A stretch of 64,000 nucleotides of DNA, taken from NCBI GenBank assembly GCA_019918135.1, contig WBZZ01003859.1, positions 40,001-104,000 on the forward strand, written 5' to 3'. This stretch comes from Paulinella micropora. Lineage: Eukaryota; Cercozoa; Imbricatea; Euglyphida; Paulinellidae. This document shows, one piece after another, positions 38,331-50,587 of the stretch. A program made the position numbers and the translations under genes. Numbering within the stretch: the first letter of the stretch is position 1; the number at the start of each line of letters is the position of its first letter. Below the pieces are notes generated by a model. That model saw only the letters and a program-made list of their open reading frames with translations, did no database searches and was not told where the DNA came from.

Positions 38331-40887
38331 TTAAGTGCATGGGGATGCCATATGGCAACAAAAGTTGCCATATGGCAACCGCGTTTCAGTAGCCAGTTTT
38401 CAAAAAATTCTATCGCTTGAACCGGAGCTGTTTTTATTGAATAAAGTCAAAAACCTTGAAGCAAAAGTGTACGGGAAGCGAGTGTGAAAATTTCAGGAAA
38501 AATCTTTGAGTTGAAGTTATTATTATTTTTTATAAACGGGTGCCCTCATACTGCATTTTTTCCACGTGAACGTGCCACAAAATGATTTTTTAGCAGAAAC
38601 ATGGAGGTGGGTGACCCCCTATCCGTGGCTGTAGAGAAGCTGGGAAAGGCTTGGGCACGCCAAAAATTTGGCGATCCTCTCTACAAGGACATCAGTGCTT
38701 TGGGTGTTTTGAAGGAAAAAGAAACCAAGCACAAAAAAGCACTTGTTACCCTCAACTTTGACAAGCAGGACTATTTCTTCTTTTCCAAGCTTTTGCGACC
38801 CCAGCCCGACCATGCCGGGTCAGACCTGCATTTCGTCAATGCTGCGGGAGAAGAGGTCAAAGGTGAGGTTTCAGATGAGGAGGAGGAGGAACCCCCAAAC
38901 CCTCAACCCGAAGTGAAAGATGCTGTTCCCCAGGAAGACGAAGACAGTGCTGAGGAAGAGGGAGGTGAAGAAGAAAACCTTCCCTCGTACAATCCGTGTC
39001 CATATTCACAAGAAGAAATAGATGGGGAGACGGCCAAACTATTGGCCAATGATATGAAGTGGAACGTGGGTCCACATGTGGTGGATTGGGGAGCTGGTCG
39101 CCCTGTACATAAGGCCAAGACCACCTTGGCACACGATGCGGGACCCTGCATGTAAGCTCTTTCACCCTTCTCCCCTCTGCGCTCTCACTTCAAACAAAAA
39201 AAAAAAAAAAATCCAGTCAACCTCACATTCACCATGATTTTTTGAATAGTTTTCTTTTTGTTCTTTTTTTTTTTTAATTTGTTGTCGTTTCAGGGAATTA
39301 TAGTTACAAAGTCACACTTCTTGTCTGCTTTTGCTAACTTGTTTTCTCTCTTTTTCGTACGTCCCATTACAATACAAGTTCAGGTTTTTTTTGCACCCCC
39401 TTGTCAATTTTTTTTTCCTCTTTCGTTCATAGGCACTTTCTTCACTTCTTGCCGCATGAAGCAGTTCATGCCATCGTTCGCCTGACTGACGAAGAGCTGG
39501 AGAAGGAGCGAGAACCCCATCTGCGGCAGGCCCTCACCTTTCAGGAGTTTTTAGTCTTCATTGGGCTCCTTATCAAAATCTCTCTGGCGGACCGAGGTCG
39601 TAGGCGTGCACACTGGGCCCCCACATCAGGACACGGTGCAGACGGGCTTCCGGGGGATGGATTTGGTAACATAATGGGGTGCAATCGGTTCGATGCTATC
39701 TTGAAAAATTTGAGGCTAGGCCCCCCTGCAAATGAAGAGGACCCTTTTTTGCCTGTTCGTTCATTAATGCAGGCCGTGGATGCCACAGCATGTAAAGCCA
39801 TAGTCCCGTGCAACATTCTCGTGGTAGATGAGAGTATGGGTCAATTTACGGGGGTGGGTATGCCAGGCCAAATGGTTGTCCCCCGCAAGCCTATTCCTGT
39901 TGGCAGAGAATATCATACCGTGTGTGATGTTGAAACAGGCATATGCATAGGCATGGAATGTGTGGAGGGATAGGCTAAAAGAATTAGTAGATGAGTTTGG
40001 GGTCACTACTGCTACTACTTTGCGCCCAACAAAACCATGGTGGGGGAGTGGTCGAATTGTTGTTGGTGATTCGTGGTTTGCTTCTGTTAAGACAGCTACT
40101 GAAGTGAAGAAGAGGGGGTTAGATTTTGTAGGCCAGGTGAAGACTGCGCATTCAGGGTTTCCCAAAATGCTTTTGTGGAGTCAAAGGGGTCCTAAGAAAG
40201 GCGATTTAGCTTCAGCCACATGCATGCATGAGGGGGTGGAGCTGCTTGCAATCAATCAAAACGATCACAACCAGCAGCAAATTATCGTAACTTGCTCCAC
40301 AACTTTGCCTGGCAAACCCAGAGAGGCCCGTTTTAGTGTCAATGATCCTCGTCGGGCCCTTTATTATTCAGCTTTTAATGCAGTTGAGGTATTCAATGCC
40401 GTGCGCCACGGGTCCTCTTCCCTCAATCTCACCCTTGGAATGCAGGATTGGAAGAGGGCCGATTTCATGATTTTGCTTGATTTCATTATCACGAATGCCT
40501 ACAAACATTTTATTTTTTTTAGTCAGTCTGTTTTGTCCAAGTATGTAGCCTCAAAAGGAACTACCAGGCCTGGGTATTTCAAACTTTTGCTTGCAGACTC
40601 CCTCATTTTGCATGGTAATGAGGGTAATTCTATCCCTGCCCTCGCACAGCCTGCCCCCAGCCAGCCTAACATGCAGGATAGCTTTGCCCCATGCATGGAA
40701 CTCAAAGGGGGGGCGGCAGACAATGGACATTGGGCACTAAAAATTTTTGCAATAAATTTTATTTTATTTTAATACTTGAAAATGAAAGAAATAGCTGTAT
40801 TATTAATAAATTTCACGATTTTATTATTTTTTCTTCTGAAATATTTGAAATCAGGTTGCCACATGGCAACCATGCACATGCACTTAA
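38331..40887 (+). mobile_element. piggyBac-type DNA transposon
   Basis: TTAA target duplications at 38331-38334 and 40884-40887 bound terminal inverted repeats starting GTGCATG on both ends. Inside each end lies GTTGCCATATGGCAAC or its variant, itself a palindrome; on the left it is present twice. The element carries one transposase gene, described separately. It is inserted in (TAG)n DNA just right of the island: joining the outer flanks gives an uninterrupted TAG repeat around TTAA. The TIRs lie close to the transposase, so the island is outside the transposon. Confidence 0.9.
38601..40772 (+). pseudogene. piggyBac transposase with intron and one frame disruption
   Basis: The transposase catalyses cut-and-paste transposition at TTAA. 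ATG 38601 opens an exon of about 550 bp with an acidic region, ending at GCAT|GTAAGC near 39150. An intron of about 280 bp with a T-rich 3' end (TTCATAG) leads into the second exon at about 39432 (HFLHFLPHEAVHAIVRLTDE). The catalytic aspartates are visible as VVDESMGQF (near 39825), VVGDSWFAS (near 40065) and NQNDHNQQQ (near 40260). Near 39960 the reading frame shifts by one base between IGMEC and the continuing WRDRLKELVDEFGV, so this copy is probably inactive unless that is a sequence error. The Cys-rich C-terminal domain of canonical piggyBac is not seen. Confidence 0.85.
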
Positions 40888-40889
40888 AC

Positions 40890-40936
<47 letters not shown>

Positions 40937-41018
40937 CAGTAGTGGTCTTGAGCTAACGATTTGTATGGATGACCAGAAGTTAAGTTAAATTAACTTCATT
41001 AAATCGAATGCCTAGGCC

Positions 41019-41082
<64 letters not shown>

Positions 41083-41161
41083 TTGAGCTAACGATTTGTA
41101 TGGATGACCAGAAGTTAAGTTAAATTAACTTCATTAAATCGAATGCCTTGGCCTATAGTAA

Positions 41162-41206
<45 letters not shown>

Positions 41207-41227
41207 CAGTAGTAGCAGTAGTAGAAG

Positions 41228-41266
<39 letters not shown>

Positions 41267-41270
41267 TTTT
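40888..41270. repeat. (TAG)n blocks with family E linker units
   Basis: Long (GTA)n tracts alternate with a 75-80 bp unit (GAGCTAACGATTTGTATGGA ... AACTTCATTAAATCGAATGC) ending in CTAGGCCTAG or a close variant, at about 40951-41020 and 41084-41156. A third unit lies at 42961-43030. The CTAGGCCTAG junction also occurs in the island at 10434-10480. This may be a retroposon family with a TAG tail, or a satellite. Confidence 0.8.
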
Positions 41271-41431
41271 ATTTATATATATATATTTCCGTTTTTTTTT
41301 TTTTTTTTTTTTTTTTTCGTTCCTCATTGAACTAGAACTTTACTTGGACTTCATAACAGATTAATCTAATATATATATACATATATATATATATTGTTAA
41401 TTCCATATATATTTATTATTATTGTTATTAC

Positions 41432-41522
<91 letters not shown>
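41271..41522. repeat. Low-complexity T-run, (TA)n and (ATT)n
   Basis: A T homopolymer near 41290-41317, (TA)n near 41370-41393 and a long (ATT)n at 41417-41522 are present. No gene is supported. Confidence 0.9.
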
Positions 41523-41524
<2 letters not shown>

Positions 41525-41694
41525 GGGAGTACATAGGCCATCGGTCCTTTCCATGGGCTGATTGGTATAAAGCTCCTAGAGTAATGTTCTATGCAGTCAC
41601 TTCCTTTATTCCACCGATTGTGTGGAGACTTTCCTTATGGAATGGAGGACTGGATGCACATGGCCTTTTGGCTCAGCAATTGGCAGGAGATACA
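41523..41694 (+). repeat. Retroposon-like repeat family C, copy 2
   Basis: This copy of the 3841-4014 unit is in the opposite orientation, starting GGGAGTACATAGGCC and ending GGCAGGAGATACAC before (ATT)n. It is the first member of a C-A-A-D series that mirrors the left flank. Confidence 0.8.
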
Positions 41695-41695
41695 C

Positions 41696-41752
<57 letters not shown>

Positions 41753-41753
<1 letters not shown>

Positions 41754-42020
41754 GACACCGTGATAGCCCAGTGGTCAAGTTCTACCATCTGGGCCCTGTC
41801 GCCAGTTCGATTCCCGTCGGTGCCACCAGTATTTTCATTGAACATACCGGTCTATTTCTGGACCAGTATTTTCATTGAACATACCGGCCCGTCTGGAAGT
41901 GTTGGAACTGCCCTTGCGGGGGTGTCATTAGAGCTTATCGTCAATTCTTCGTACTCCCCTCACGGGTGAGACGATGGAGGCGCATGTGCAGAAATGCATC
42001 AGCCATTGACAGAGAAGCAC
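41753..42020 (+). mobile_element. tRNA-derived SINE (family A), copy 7
   Basis: This is a full-length copy in plus orientation: GACACCGTGATAGCCCAGTG head, B-box-like GTTCGATTCC, two body units with the GTCTATTTCTGG spacer, and a CAGAGAAGCAC tail followed by (ATT)n. Confidence 0.85.
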
Positions 42021-42074
<54 letters not shown>

Positions 42075-42344
42075 GGACACCGTGATAGCCCAGTGGTCAA
42101 GTTCTACCATCTGGGCCCTGTCGCCAGTTCGATTCCCGTCGGTGCCACCAGTATTTTCATTGAACACACCGATCCGTCTGGACCAGTATTTTCATTGAAC
42201 ATACCGGCCCGTCTGGAAGTGTTGGAACTGCCCTTGCTTGCGGGGGTGTCATTAGAGCTTATCGTCAAATCTTCGTACTCCCCTCACGGGTGAGACGATG
42301 GAGGCGCATGTGCAGAAATGCATCAGCCATTGACAGAGAAGCAC
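42075..42344 (+). mobile_element. tRNA-derived SINE (family A), copy 8
   Basis: This is a full-length plus-orientation copy with the GATCCGTCTGG spacer and a small TTGC duplication (CCCTTGCTTGCGGG) in the body. (ATT)n follows. Confidence 0.85.
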
Positions 42345-42380
<36 letters not shown>

Positions 42381-42381
<1 letters not shown>

Positions 42382-42832
42382 TCCCGATGAAAAAACCTAG
42401 TCACACTTGCTAAACAGAGTTCCAGCCCAATGGCCTCAAGGCGTTAAACTGTGACGCCAACTCATAACCCTTTGGTGGTAGATGCTGGGGAGGAGGGTCG
42501 TTGCGCGCGTAAAAGATCTTAAACTCCGCATATGCTGGTTGATAGCCCAGGGCCCAGCAGACACCAGATTGTTATGGGTGGGGTTTCGAGGCAGCTCTAG
42601 CAACCGCGCTTGGTGTATGCACTTGCACATTCGGTGACGTCTTGCAAGAGGTTGCTGGGACTGCGGAATAACCTCGGCTTAGTGCAGTCTTGCCCTCAGG
42701 AGCTCCATCGGTGGCCCCGATCATCAGGCGAGAGACTGACACGGGGGGGTGGAGGACCTCGAACAAGGGTATTGGAGGCTTATGTCCGTTGAGGATATGC
42801 CATTAGCTGCATCAGTACGTCTCAGATATAGT
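42381..42832 (+). repeat. Retroposon-like repeat family D, copy 3
   Basis: This opposite-orientation copy of 1-507 lacks about 50 bp at its 5' end (it begins at CCCGATGAAAAAACC) while its 3' end is intact, which is the classic sign of target-primed reverse transcription. Confidence 0.8.
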
Positions 42833-42954
42833 ATTATTATTATATTTATTTTAATATTTTTAATCTAAGTCATTTTATTTTAATACTTTAATATTATAAT
42901 AATTTCTCATTATCTTTAATAACTTGAGAGGTAGGTCACCATCTAGTTAAATCA

Positions 42955-43110
42955 ATAGCTCTTGAGCTAACGATTTGTATGGATCGACCAGAGGTTAAAT
43001 GTTAACTTCATTAAACCGAAGGCCTAGGTCTAGTAGTAGTAGTAGTAGTAGTTTAATAGGAATGCAGTTCCCTTTACGGAACTTACGGAAACTATACTCC
43101 TCAAGAACTT
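42955..43110. repeat. Family E unit with (TAG)n and shared TTTAATAGGAA stretch
   Basis: This contains the third copy of the GAGCTAACGATTTGTATGGA unit, then (TAG)n, then TTTAATAGGAATGCAGTTCC...ACTATACTCCTCAAG, which matches the stretch inside the GC-rich island at 10318-10370. Confidence 0.8.
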
Positions 43111-43254
43111 TGTGATGTTAAAGCAGAGAATGTGGTCAATGGTGCCGCCAACAATAAGTTTTCATTTAGGCCGGCGCTCTTTTCTTCCTTTCCTTTTCTT
43201 AGTCAGGCCGGCGCGCTGCCTTTAGGTCCCTTTTCTCAGCCACACAAAAAAATG

Positions 43255-45227
43255 TTCAAAAAACGGTTAAAATGGATGGAGAGATAGATAAAGTGATAAA
43301 GGTGGAGAGATAGATAGTGAAGGAGATAAAAAGATAGAGATGGAGAGATAGATAGTGATAGAAATGTGTGGAGAGGGAAAGAGATGGATGAAGAGATAGA
43401 TAGAGAGAGAGAGGTGGATGGAGAGATAGACATGATAGAGATGGACGGAGAGATAGACAGAGATATAGAGATGGATGGAGAGATAGATAAAGAGGTAAAG
43501 ATGGATGGAGAGATAGATAGAGATAGAAATGGAGAGATAGATAGAGATGGGTGGAGAGATAAAGATGGATGGATTGACAGAGAGATGGATGATGAGGTAG
43601 ATAGAGATGGATGGAGAGATAGGTAGAATGGATGGAGAGAGATAGAGATGGATGGTGGATGGAGAAATAGATAGAGAGATATATAGATGGGTGCAGAGAT
43701 AGAGAGATGCAGATGAAGAAATGGATAGGAAGATAGAGATCAGAGATTGGGTGGAGAGATAGATAGAGATCAGAGATAGAGAGATTAGTAGTAGTATAGA
43801 GATGGACGGAGAAATAGATAGAGAGATAGATGGACGGAGAAATAGATAGAGAGATGTATGGAGAAATAGTAGAGAGAGATGGATGGCGAGATAGATAGAA
43901 ATGGAGATGGATGGAGAAACAGATAAACAGATAAAGATGGGTGGAGAGATAGATAGAGTGATATACATGGATGGAGAAATAGAGAGATTGATGGTGAGAT
44001 AAACATTGAGAGAGGTAGAGCGATAGAGATGGTCGGAAAGATAGAGATGGATGGAGAGATGATAAAGAGATAGATATAGATGGATGGAGAAATAGATAAC
44101 AAGATAAAGATGGAGAGAAGATAGATGGATGGATAGATAAAGATGGATGGAAAGATAGAGAGATATACATAGAGAGATAAATAGAGATGGATGGAGAAAT
44201 AGAGAGTGATAGAGTTTATGGAAAGATAGGGAGGAGGGAGGGAGAGAGAGATGGATGGAGGGATAGATAGAGATGGAGAAATAGATAAAAAGTTTAGATG
44301 GATGGAGAGATAGCGTGAACGAGATGGATGGAGAGATGGAGAGATAAAGAGATAGAGATGGATGGAGATCAAGAGATCGATAGAGGGATAGAGACGGATG
44401 AAGAGATAGATAAAGAGATAAGAGGTGGATGGGGACATCGATAGAGATAGAGATGGATGTAGAAATAGATAAAACGATAGAGATGGGGGGGTAGATGGAG
44501 TGATAAGAGATGGATGGAGAGATAGAGAGATAGAGATGGGTGGAGAGATAGAGGGATAGCGATGGGTGAAGAGATAGAGGTGGATGGAGACATAGATAAA
44601 AATAGACATGGATGCAGAAATAGATATTAAAATTTAAAAAAAAGGGGGGGGGAATAGCGATGGAGAGATCGATTAGAGATGGATGTAGAGATTGATAGAG
44701 AGATAGATGGATGGAGAGATAAAGAGATAAGAGGTGGATGGGGACATAGATATAGATGGATGGAGAGATAGATAAAAACATAGAGATGGATGGAGAGATA
44801 GAGTGATATGAGATGGATGGAGAGACCAGATAGATAGATGGACGCAGAAATAGATATAAATGGATGGAGAGATAGAGAGATGGATGTAGAGATAGACAGA
44901 GATGGATGGAGAGCTAGATAGAGATGGATTGAAAGATTGATAGAGGGAAAGAGATGGATGAAAAGAATAGAGATGGAGGGATAGATAGAGAGATAAGAGG
45001 TGGATGGGGACATCGATAAAAAGATAGATATGGATGGAGAGATAGATAGAGGGATAGAGATGGATGCAGAAATAGAAAAAAAAGATAGAGATGGATGGAG
45101 AGATAGAGTGATAGAGATGGATGGAGAGAAAGATAGAGGGATAGAGATGGATGCAGAAATAGAAAAAAAAAGATAGAGATGGATGGAGAGATAAAGTGAT
45201 AGAGATGGATGGAGAAATAGATTGATC
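43255..45227. repeat. 2-kb purine-rich GATA/GATGGA satellite
   Basis: This is almost continuous GATGGATGGAGAGATAGATA-type sequence with nearly all purines plus T on the plus strand. Minus-strand frames of up to about 500 codons are Ser/Ile/Leu/Tyr/Pro repeats and are not genes. The pattern is irregular, so it has decayed or expanded by slippage. Confidence 0.9.
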
Positions 45228-45248
45228 CTCTCGCTCTCTCTCTCTCTT

Positions 45249-45283
<35 letters not shown>

Positions 45284-45352
45284 TTATCTATCTATCCGAG
45301 GCTATCTATTTATCTATCTATCTCTCTCTCTCTCTAAATATATATATATATA
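45228..45352. repeat. (CT)n, (CTAT)n and (TA)n tract
   Basis: This is a pyrimidine-rich tract that switches strand bias directly next to the purine-rich satellite, then (TA)n leading into family B copy 2. Confidence 0.9.
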
Positions 45353-45977
45353 TATATTGATCTGTCATGGCTGAGCCCGAGGGCCATGCGCCTCCATCCC
45401 TCGACCCAACAGGGACTACAGTGAGTATGTTGGGGAGGGAAGAGTGACTCTAACCATCCTGCATAGAAGGCCCCAAAAGGAAGTCCCTACTACCCGCACA
45501 GTGTCGGGTACCTTGCAGGAAATCAACTACAAATGATTGATCTTCCCCGCATGAGAGCTCCACGAGACTGGGTAGGGCCCGCATGGAGGTACTCACAGGG
45601 GTAGCAGACATTTCATGCGGTCTGCCAGCGCATGAGGACGTTTTGTGGTTCCGAGACTCTGTTATTGTGTGGGTTCCGAGGCTATGTCGATGTGGGTTCC
45701 GAGGCTATGTTGTTGTGTTGGTTCCGAGGCCATGTTGTTGTGTTGTTTTTTATAAGACATACACCACGTGGGATCAAAGGGGTATTTACATTCCGCGATC
45801 TAGGGGTGGTGACGGGTTTCGAGGCGTCCCATATACTTACCAACACAACAACATAGCCTCGGAACCAACACAACAACATAGCCTCGGAGCCAACACAACG
45901 ACATAGCCTCGAAACCAGTGGAAAGAGGCCCAACCACCTACTTTTCCCGTGGGGTGCCATACTGTGCACCCCTCCAT
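45353..45977 (-). repeat. Retroposon-like repeat family B, copy 2, expanded
   Basis: The outer parts match 2148-2627, but the centre is enlarged by tandem GGTTCCGAGGCTATG units and their reverse complements. The end GTGCACCCCTCCA is followed by (TA)n rather than (TAA)n. Confidence 0.75.
45650..45920. repeat. Inverted tandem units inside family B copy 2
   Basis: About four units of GGTTCCGAGGC(T/C)ATGTTGTT type at 45650-45745 face about three reverse-complement units (AACATAGCCTCGGAACC) at 45838-45920. They would form a long hairpin with a loop of about 90 nt. Confidence 0.75.
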
Positions 45978-46036
45978 TATATATATATATATGTATATAT
46001 ATATATTCTCTCTCTGTCTCCCTCTCTCTCTCTCTG

Positions 46037-46074
<38 letters not shown>

Positions 46075-46179
46075 TCTCTCTCTCTCTCCCTCTCTCCCTC
46101 TATCTCTCTCTCTCTCTCTCGCTCTCTCTCACTCTCTCACACACACACAGACACACTCTCTCTTTCTCTCTCTCTCTCT

Positions 46180-46211
<32 letters not shown>

Positions 46212-46215
46212 ACGT
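45978..46215. repeat. (TA)n and (CT)n microsatellite
   Basis: (TA)n is followed by about 200 bp of CTCTCTCC-type repeats with a short CACACACA insert near 46139-46155. Confidence 0.95.
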
Positions 46216-46274
46216 GTAGGCTACACTGTTTCAACGCTATGATACTCAGGGCTCGGGCTTCATGAATATACATG

Positions 46275-46384
46275 GTACTTGTTCTATCCATCTATTCTAT
46301 CTATCTATCTATCGATCTATGTGTCTATCTATCTTATCCATCCATCCATCTATCTATCTGTCTATCTATCTGTCTCAGTATCTA

Positions 46385-46424
<40 letters not shown>

Positions 46425-46499
46425 TCCAATCTAATCTATCCATCCATCCATCTATCTATCTATCTATCTACTGATCTATCTATCTATCTATCTTAGATA

Positions 46500-46544
<45 letters not shown>

Positions 46545-46565
46545 CTATGATCTACTATGATCTAT
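46275..46565. repeat. (CTAT)n microsatellite
   Basis: CTAT/CTGT/CCAT tetranucleotide repeats run up to the start of the LTR retrotransposon region. Confidence 0.95.
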
Positions 46566-47810
46566 CTGTTTGACCAGTATAACTTAATATAATGATCCGG
46601 AACTCACAACTCACCGCGTCTGCAGTACTAAAGCTTTAATAACGCGCCAAACCAACAGAAGGCGCGCAGATCGACATGACTGGCCGGATATAAGTAATGG
46701 CTCTACCGACACCGTTACTCTTATACTGCCGGCCCTTTTAACTATTAATATTGATTATTAGTTCTAACACTCCCCCCTGAGCAAAGTAAATTAGTAAAAG
46801 TTACTGCAGGTCCTAACCTTTATTACTATTTTGTGAAACGTAGAAAACACAAACTCAATACATACTATGAACACTTACCCTCACTCTCCGAGAAGTATTG
46901 TCAGATGTGGCGACCCCTCTACCCGTGGCAAGCATATATCAAGTAGATAATACGCAGGGCAGCGAACCCACGGTATAGAAAGGCCTCTCCGACGAGAAGA
47001 TTATTGTCCCATCCCCAACTAATCTCTCAAATAATAGCTATCAAGTAAGGTAGTATGTAATAATGACACATGCTATATAAATATTAACATAATATGAATT
47101 TATTGATATACCACAAGTAGATACATAAATAACTTCATATAATAGAGATATAAGCATTTGCCTATTTACTATATGATCACGTATATATGAGCATAGTTAC
47201 ATATGAAAAATAAAATTTGCAAGCGCTTCCCGTAAGGGATGTCAAAAGAGAAAAATTATCGACCGGTCTGTTACAACACAGGGGGTGGATTCCAAGCCTG
47301 TCAACCTTCAAGAGGTGATGAAACGCCCATCACATCAACCACCCTGGCCTCCAACTTGGTCTCTTATAATATATTATATTTAATATGAAAATAATAACAA
47401 TTCAGGACCAATTATGATCATAACTTGATTCCTTAGTTGGTTAATTATTTAGGGGAAGCTGTGAGTCCCAGACAAATCTAGGTCACGCGAACGTCGGGCA
47501 GAGCGCGGTCAACCTCTGGATTCGCGCGTGAGTCCGAGCGCGATCAACCTCAGGAAGTGCGTGCGAGTCTGAGCGCGATCAACCTCAGGAAGGGCGCGAT
47601 CAACCTCTGGGTCCGCATGCGAGTCTGGGCGCGATCAACCTCAGGGAGAGCGCGATCAACCTCCTGAAGATGGTTTGGGTGGCTATCACAGCGGTCTCCC
47701 CGGTGTATACCTATTACACCTGCCTGTACATAATATATGCGAGAAATTACATCTATACGAACATACGAGTAATATTGCCCATAACATACGAATATAAGTA
47801 AATACCTTGT

Positions 47811-49919
47811 TCATTTCACAAATTGCGAGAAATCGATACCCAACCGTTTTAAAGTGGATTCGTCCAACTTTACCGAGACTTTATCCGCTAAGTAGTTAAA
47901 CTTTTCATGCGTAAAATTAATCTTGGTAAAGATGTCTGCGACATTCTCTTCCGACGATACGCGAATTAAAATAACTACCCGGTCTTTTACGAGTTTCGCA
48001 AGGAAATGATACCGTACATCTATATGCTTGGTGCGTGATTCCCCAAGGCCCCGTTCCGATAACAACATAGCTCCCTCGTTGTCTTCGAAAAGGGTGGTTG
48101 GTTCATAAGAAGGAAATCCCATATCCCTCAAAGTTCGTCTGATAGCCAAAAGCTCCCTCACCGCTTCATTGGCTGAAATGGTCTCTGCTTCAAGAGTTGA
48201 TTGGGCAATAACCGGCTGTACCTTGGAGAACCACGCGATGGGGGCACCATTGAAGAAAAAGATGAACCCTGATCGTGCTTGCGGGATATCTTGTCCCCCG
48301 CAAAGTCCGAATAAACAAACCCGATTAAAGGCTTTCCTGTTATCATCTTTTCAACATTGGCGATCACGGGCACACTAAACCCATCGAACACTACCGGGCT
48401 GGGCGAGACAGGTCCCTCCCCCTGGAGCCTCTTATCGGATTGAATGAGGTTTGCCCCCAACGCACTAACAGCTGCTGAGGACTCGTTGGTAGCTTTCCAA
48501 GGCTTAGGCACCCTAGGCACCTCAAATGAACCCGAGATTAACTCCAGGAGCTTCCGGTCCCCCCTACGGAAAAACAAAGCTCGTAGTGTTAGTATCCATT
48601 GAAACATGCGGTGCAACATGGCATAGGATATCTGGGGGTTGGGTATCTGGTGTTTAGCAGCTATGCTCAAAGCACATATAAGCAAAGGGCGGGTGTGAAC
48701 GGCTAAGAAAATGAGCATCCCTACTAAACACCTGATATCGTACTTCAGCAACCTATGCCCCTTTTTGAGGGGCGCCGGAGATTCTGAGGTAAAAGGTGTC
48801 TTGGCGGGGGTCTCCTCCAAATAATCTAGCTCAGTCAGGATCAAGAGCTCATACTTCCTTTGATGAAGCAAAATCCCCTTCTCTGTCTGTACTATCTGGA
48901 TATTCTTGAATTCCGTAGCTTTACCTAAGTTTTTGAAACGAAACCCGTGCTTGCTAAACTGTGCTACAAGGGCTTTGTGTGCAGCCTCGTCTCCCGCATG
49001 AACACCATCATCTACAATATGGAATGATAGAAGCTGGGTGCCTTTAGGATGGGCCTTAAATTTCACAAAGGAGGCTTTGTCCAGCGTTAGGGGGGTGAAG
49101 TTCTGTCGGACAACTAGCTCATGTGACATTACATCATACCATAATCTTCCCGATTCAGGGTGCCCGTAAAGGGCCTTCTTAAGCAACCAGACGAGACCAG
49201 GTTTCTCGAACCCGGGGGGGGGGCTTAACATAGATATCATAAGGCATATGGGCATGGAGGTAGGCAGTAGTGAAGTCGACAAGCCAAAGGTCAATCCCAA
49301 AGCAAGCAGCATATGCAATAATAAGTAAAATAGTGCGATGGTGTGCTGTGGGTGAGTAAGTCTTTTTAGGATCAAACTGTGACCCTGCCCTAAGCAGGTC
49401 ACCACGTAACGTAATCCTCGCCTTATGGAATTCATCCGGGGTTCCCTGCTGCTTAACAGAGTCTATCCATTTTAAGGGGATAATAGGTGACCCTGATCTC
49501 TTCGCCTCACTTTCCTCTCTCCATTCAAAGGCCTTAAGCTCTTCTTGTTGTCTTACCTCAGTTTCCCGTGCCTGTCTCCGGTCTTTAGGCTTCTGAATAA
49601 CGGGAAACTCAGGTATCTGCTCGCTGACGAGGCAATAATCTATCCTATCTTCTCGCGTACAAATAGATATATGCCCACTTCTCGTCCTATCTCCCCCTGT
49701 AATTATGTTCTCAGATGAGATGAATGCTTGCTCGTGAGACCGCCAGTTCGTTCCATGTTGGGTTTTTTCAGATTCTACCCTATTCTCTCTCCCCCTCGAC
49801 GAACTCGAACTCATGGGTGATGTTTGAGTTCGCCGATTTGACAGGTATAGTAGGTGTGGGTAAGGTATGTTGGAGGCGGTTGTCCAACATAAGCGTACTT
49901 GATGATTTCCTTGTCCCAC
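47811..49919 (-). pseudogene. Copia reverse transcriptase and RNase H part, fossil
   Basis: The reverse transcriptase begins with the family's ARITLRGDLLRAG...TYSPTAHHRTIL and DLWLVDFTTAYLHAHM signatures, then KKALYGHPESGRLWYD. RNase H ends the polyprotein with FEDNEGAMLLSE and TKHIDVRYHFL. The domain order and motifs are those of Copia RVT_2. The part is broken. Confidence 0.85.
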
Positions 49920-50587
49920 ATCTTATCTGTTACCCCATCATCAAAAGCAACATTATGTGCGGGGAATCGTTTAGATTTCCGTAAGATTGGGGCGGAAGGT
50001 TGGAGTGTAACAACCTTACGTTCAGCAATTTCCCACTGATCTCCGTAAGTTTGTCTAGCCCATCCTTCTCCCCACATTCGCGCTGGAATTCTGACTTGTT
50101 TGCCCGATAATATTGCCTATCGTTTTCTGCGCTGCCTCCCCCTCTCCTTCTTGGTGGCTACTTGGTTCCACCCTAGTCTTAGGACTCGGGCGTTCTAGAA
50201 TTGGTAAGTTCTCATAGTTAGGACCGAAATCCTCACTATCAGAACTACTCTCTGTAGCTTTACCTGGAAGTAGAGGGGGGAAGGGCACCACATTAGATGA
50301 ACTAGGAGTGGTGATCTCATGAACTACTCACCCTACAGAAGTACTAGGTCCTAATGCAGGCGGTTCGTTAATGGGATTATTGCTCTCAGGAGGGGGACCA
50401 GGTTCCGTGGATATCGTCGGTGTAAGGGAATCGGTGTTTGATTCGGGGTTGGGTTCGGCACTCCATCCAACGGAGAAGAGGTTGTCTTTCTTCTCGGGGG
50501 TTTCCCCCAATGACTTGGTTGCCTCTTTCTTCCCCAACCTCCACACATCGAATACCACATCCCGTACATTACCGTGTATTGTACGAT

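Noticed and set aside
4183-40887. Teratorn-like fusion of piggyBac and a herpesvirus
   Set aside because: The piggyBac termini tightly enclose only the transposase, leaving the island outside, and no herpesvirus core gene was recognised.
43256-44781. Minus-strand ORFs up to 504 codons of Ser/Ile/Leu/Tyr/Pro
   Set aside because: Pure by-products of the GATA/GATGGA satellite, where stop codons are rare on one strand.
46262-46496. ORFs of 70-74 codons rich in Ser/Ile/Tyr/Leu
   Set aside because: Translations of the (CTAT)n microsatellite.
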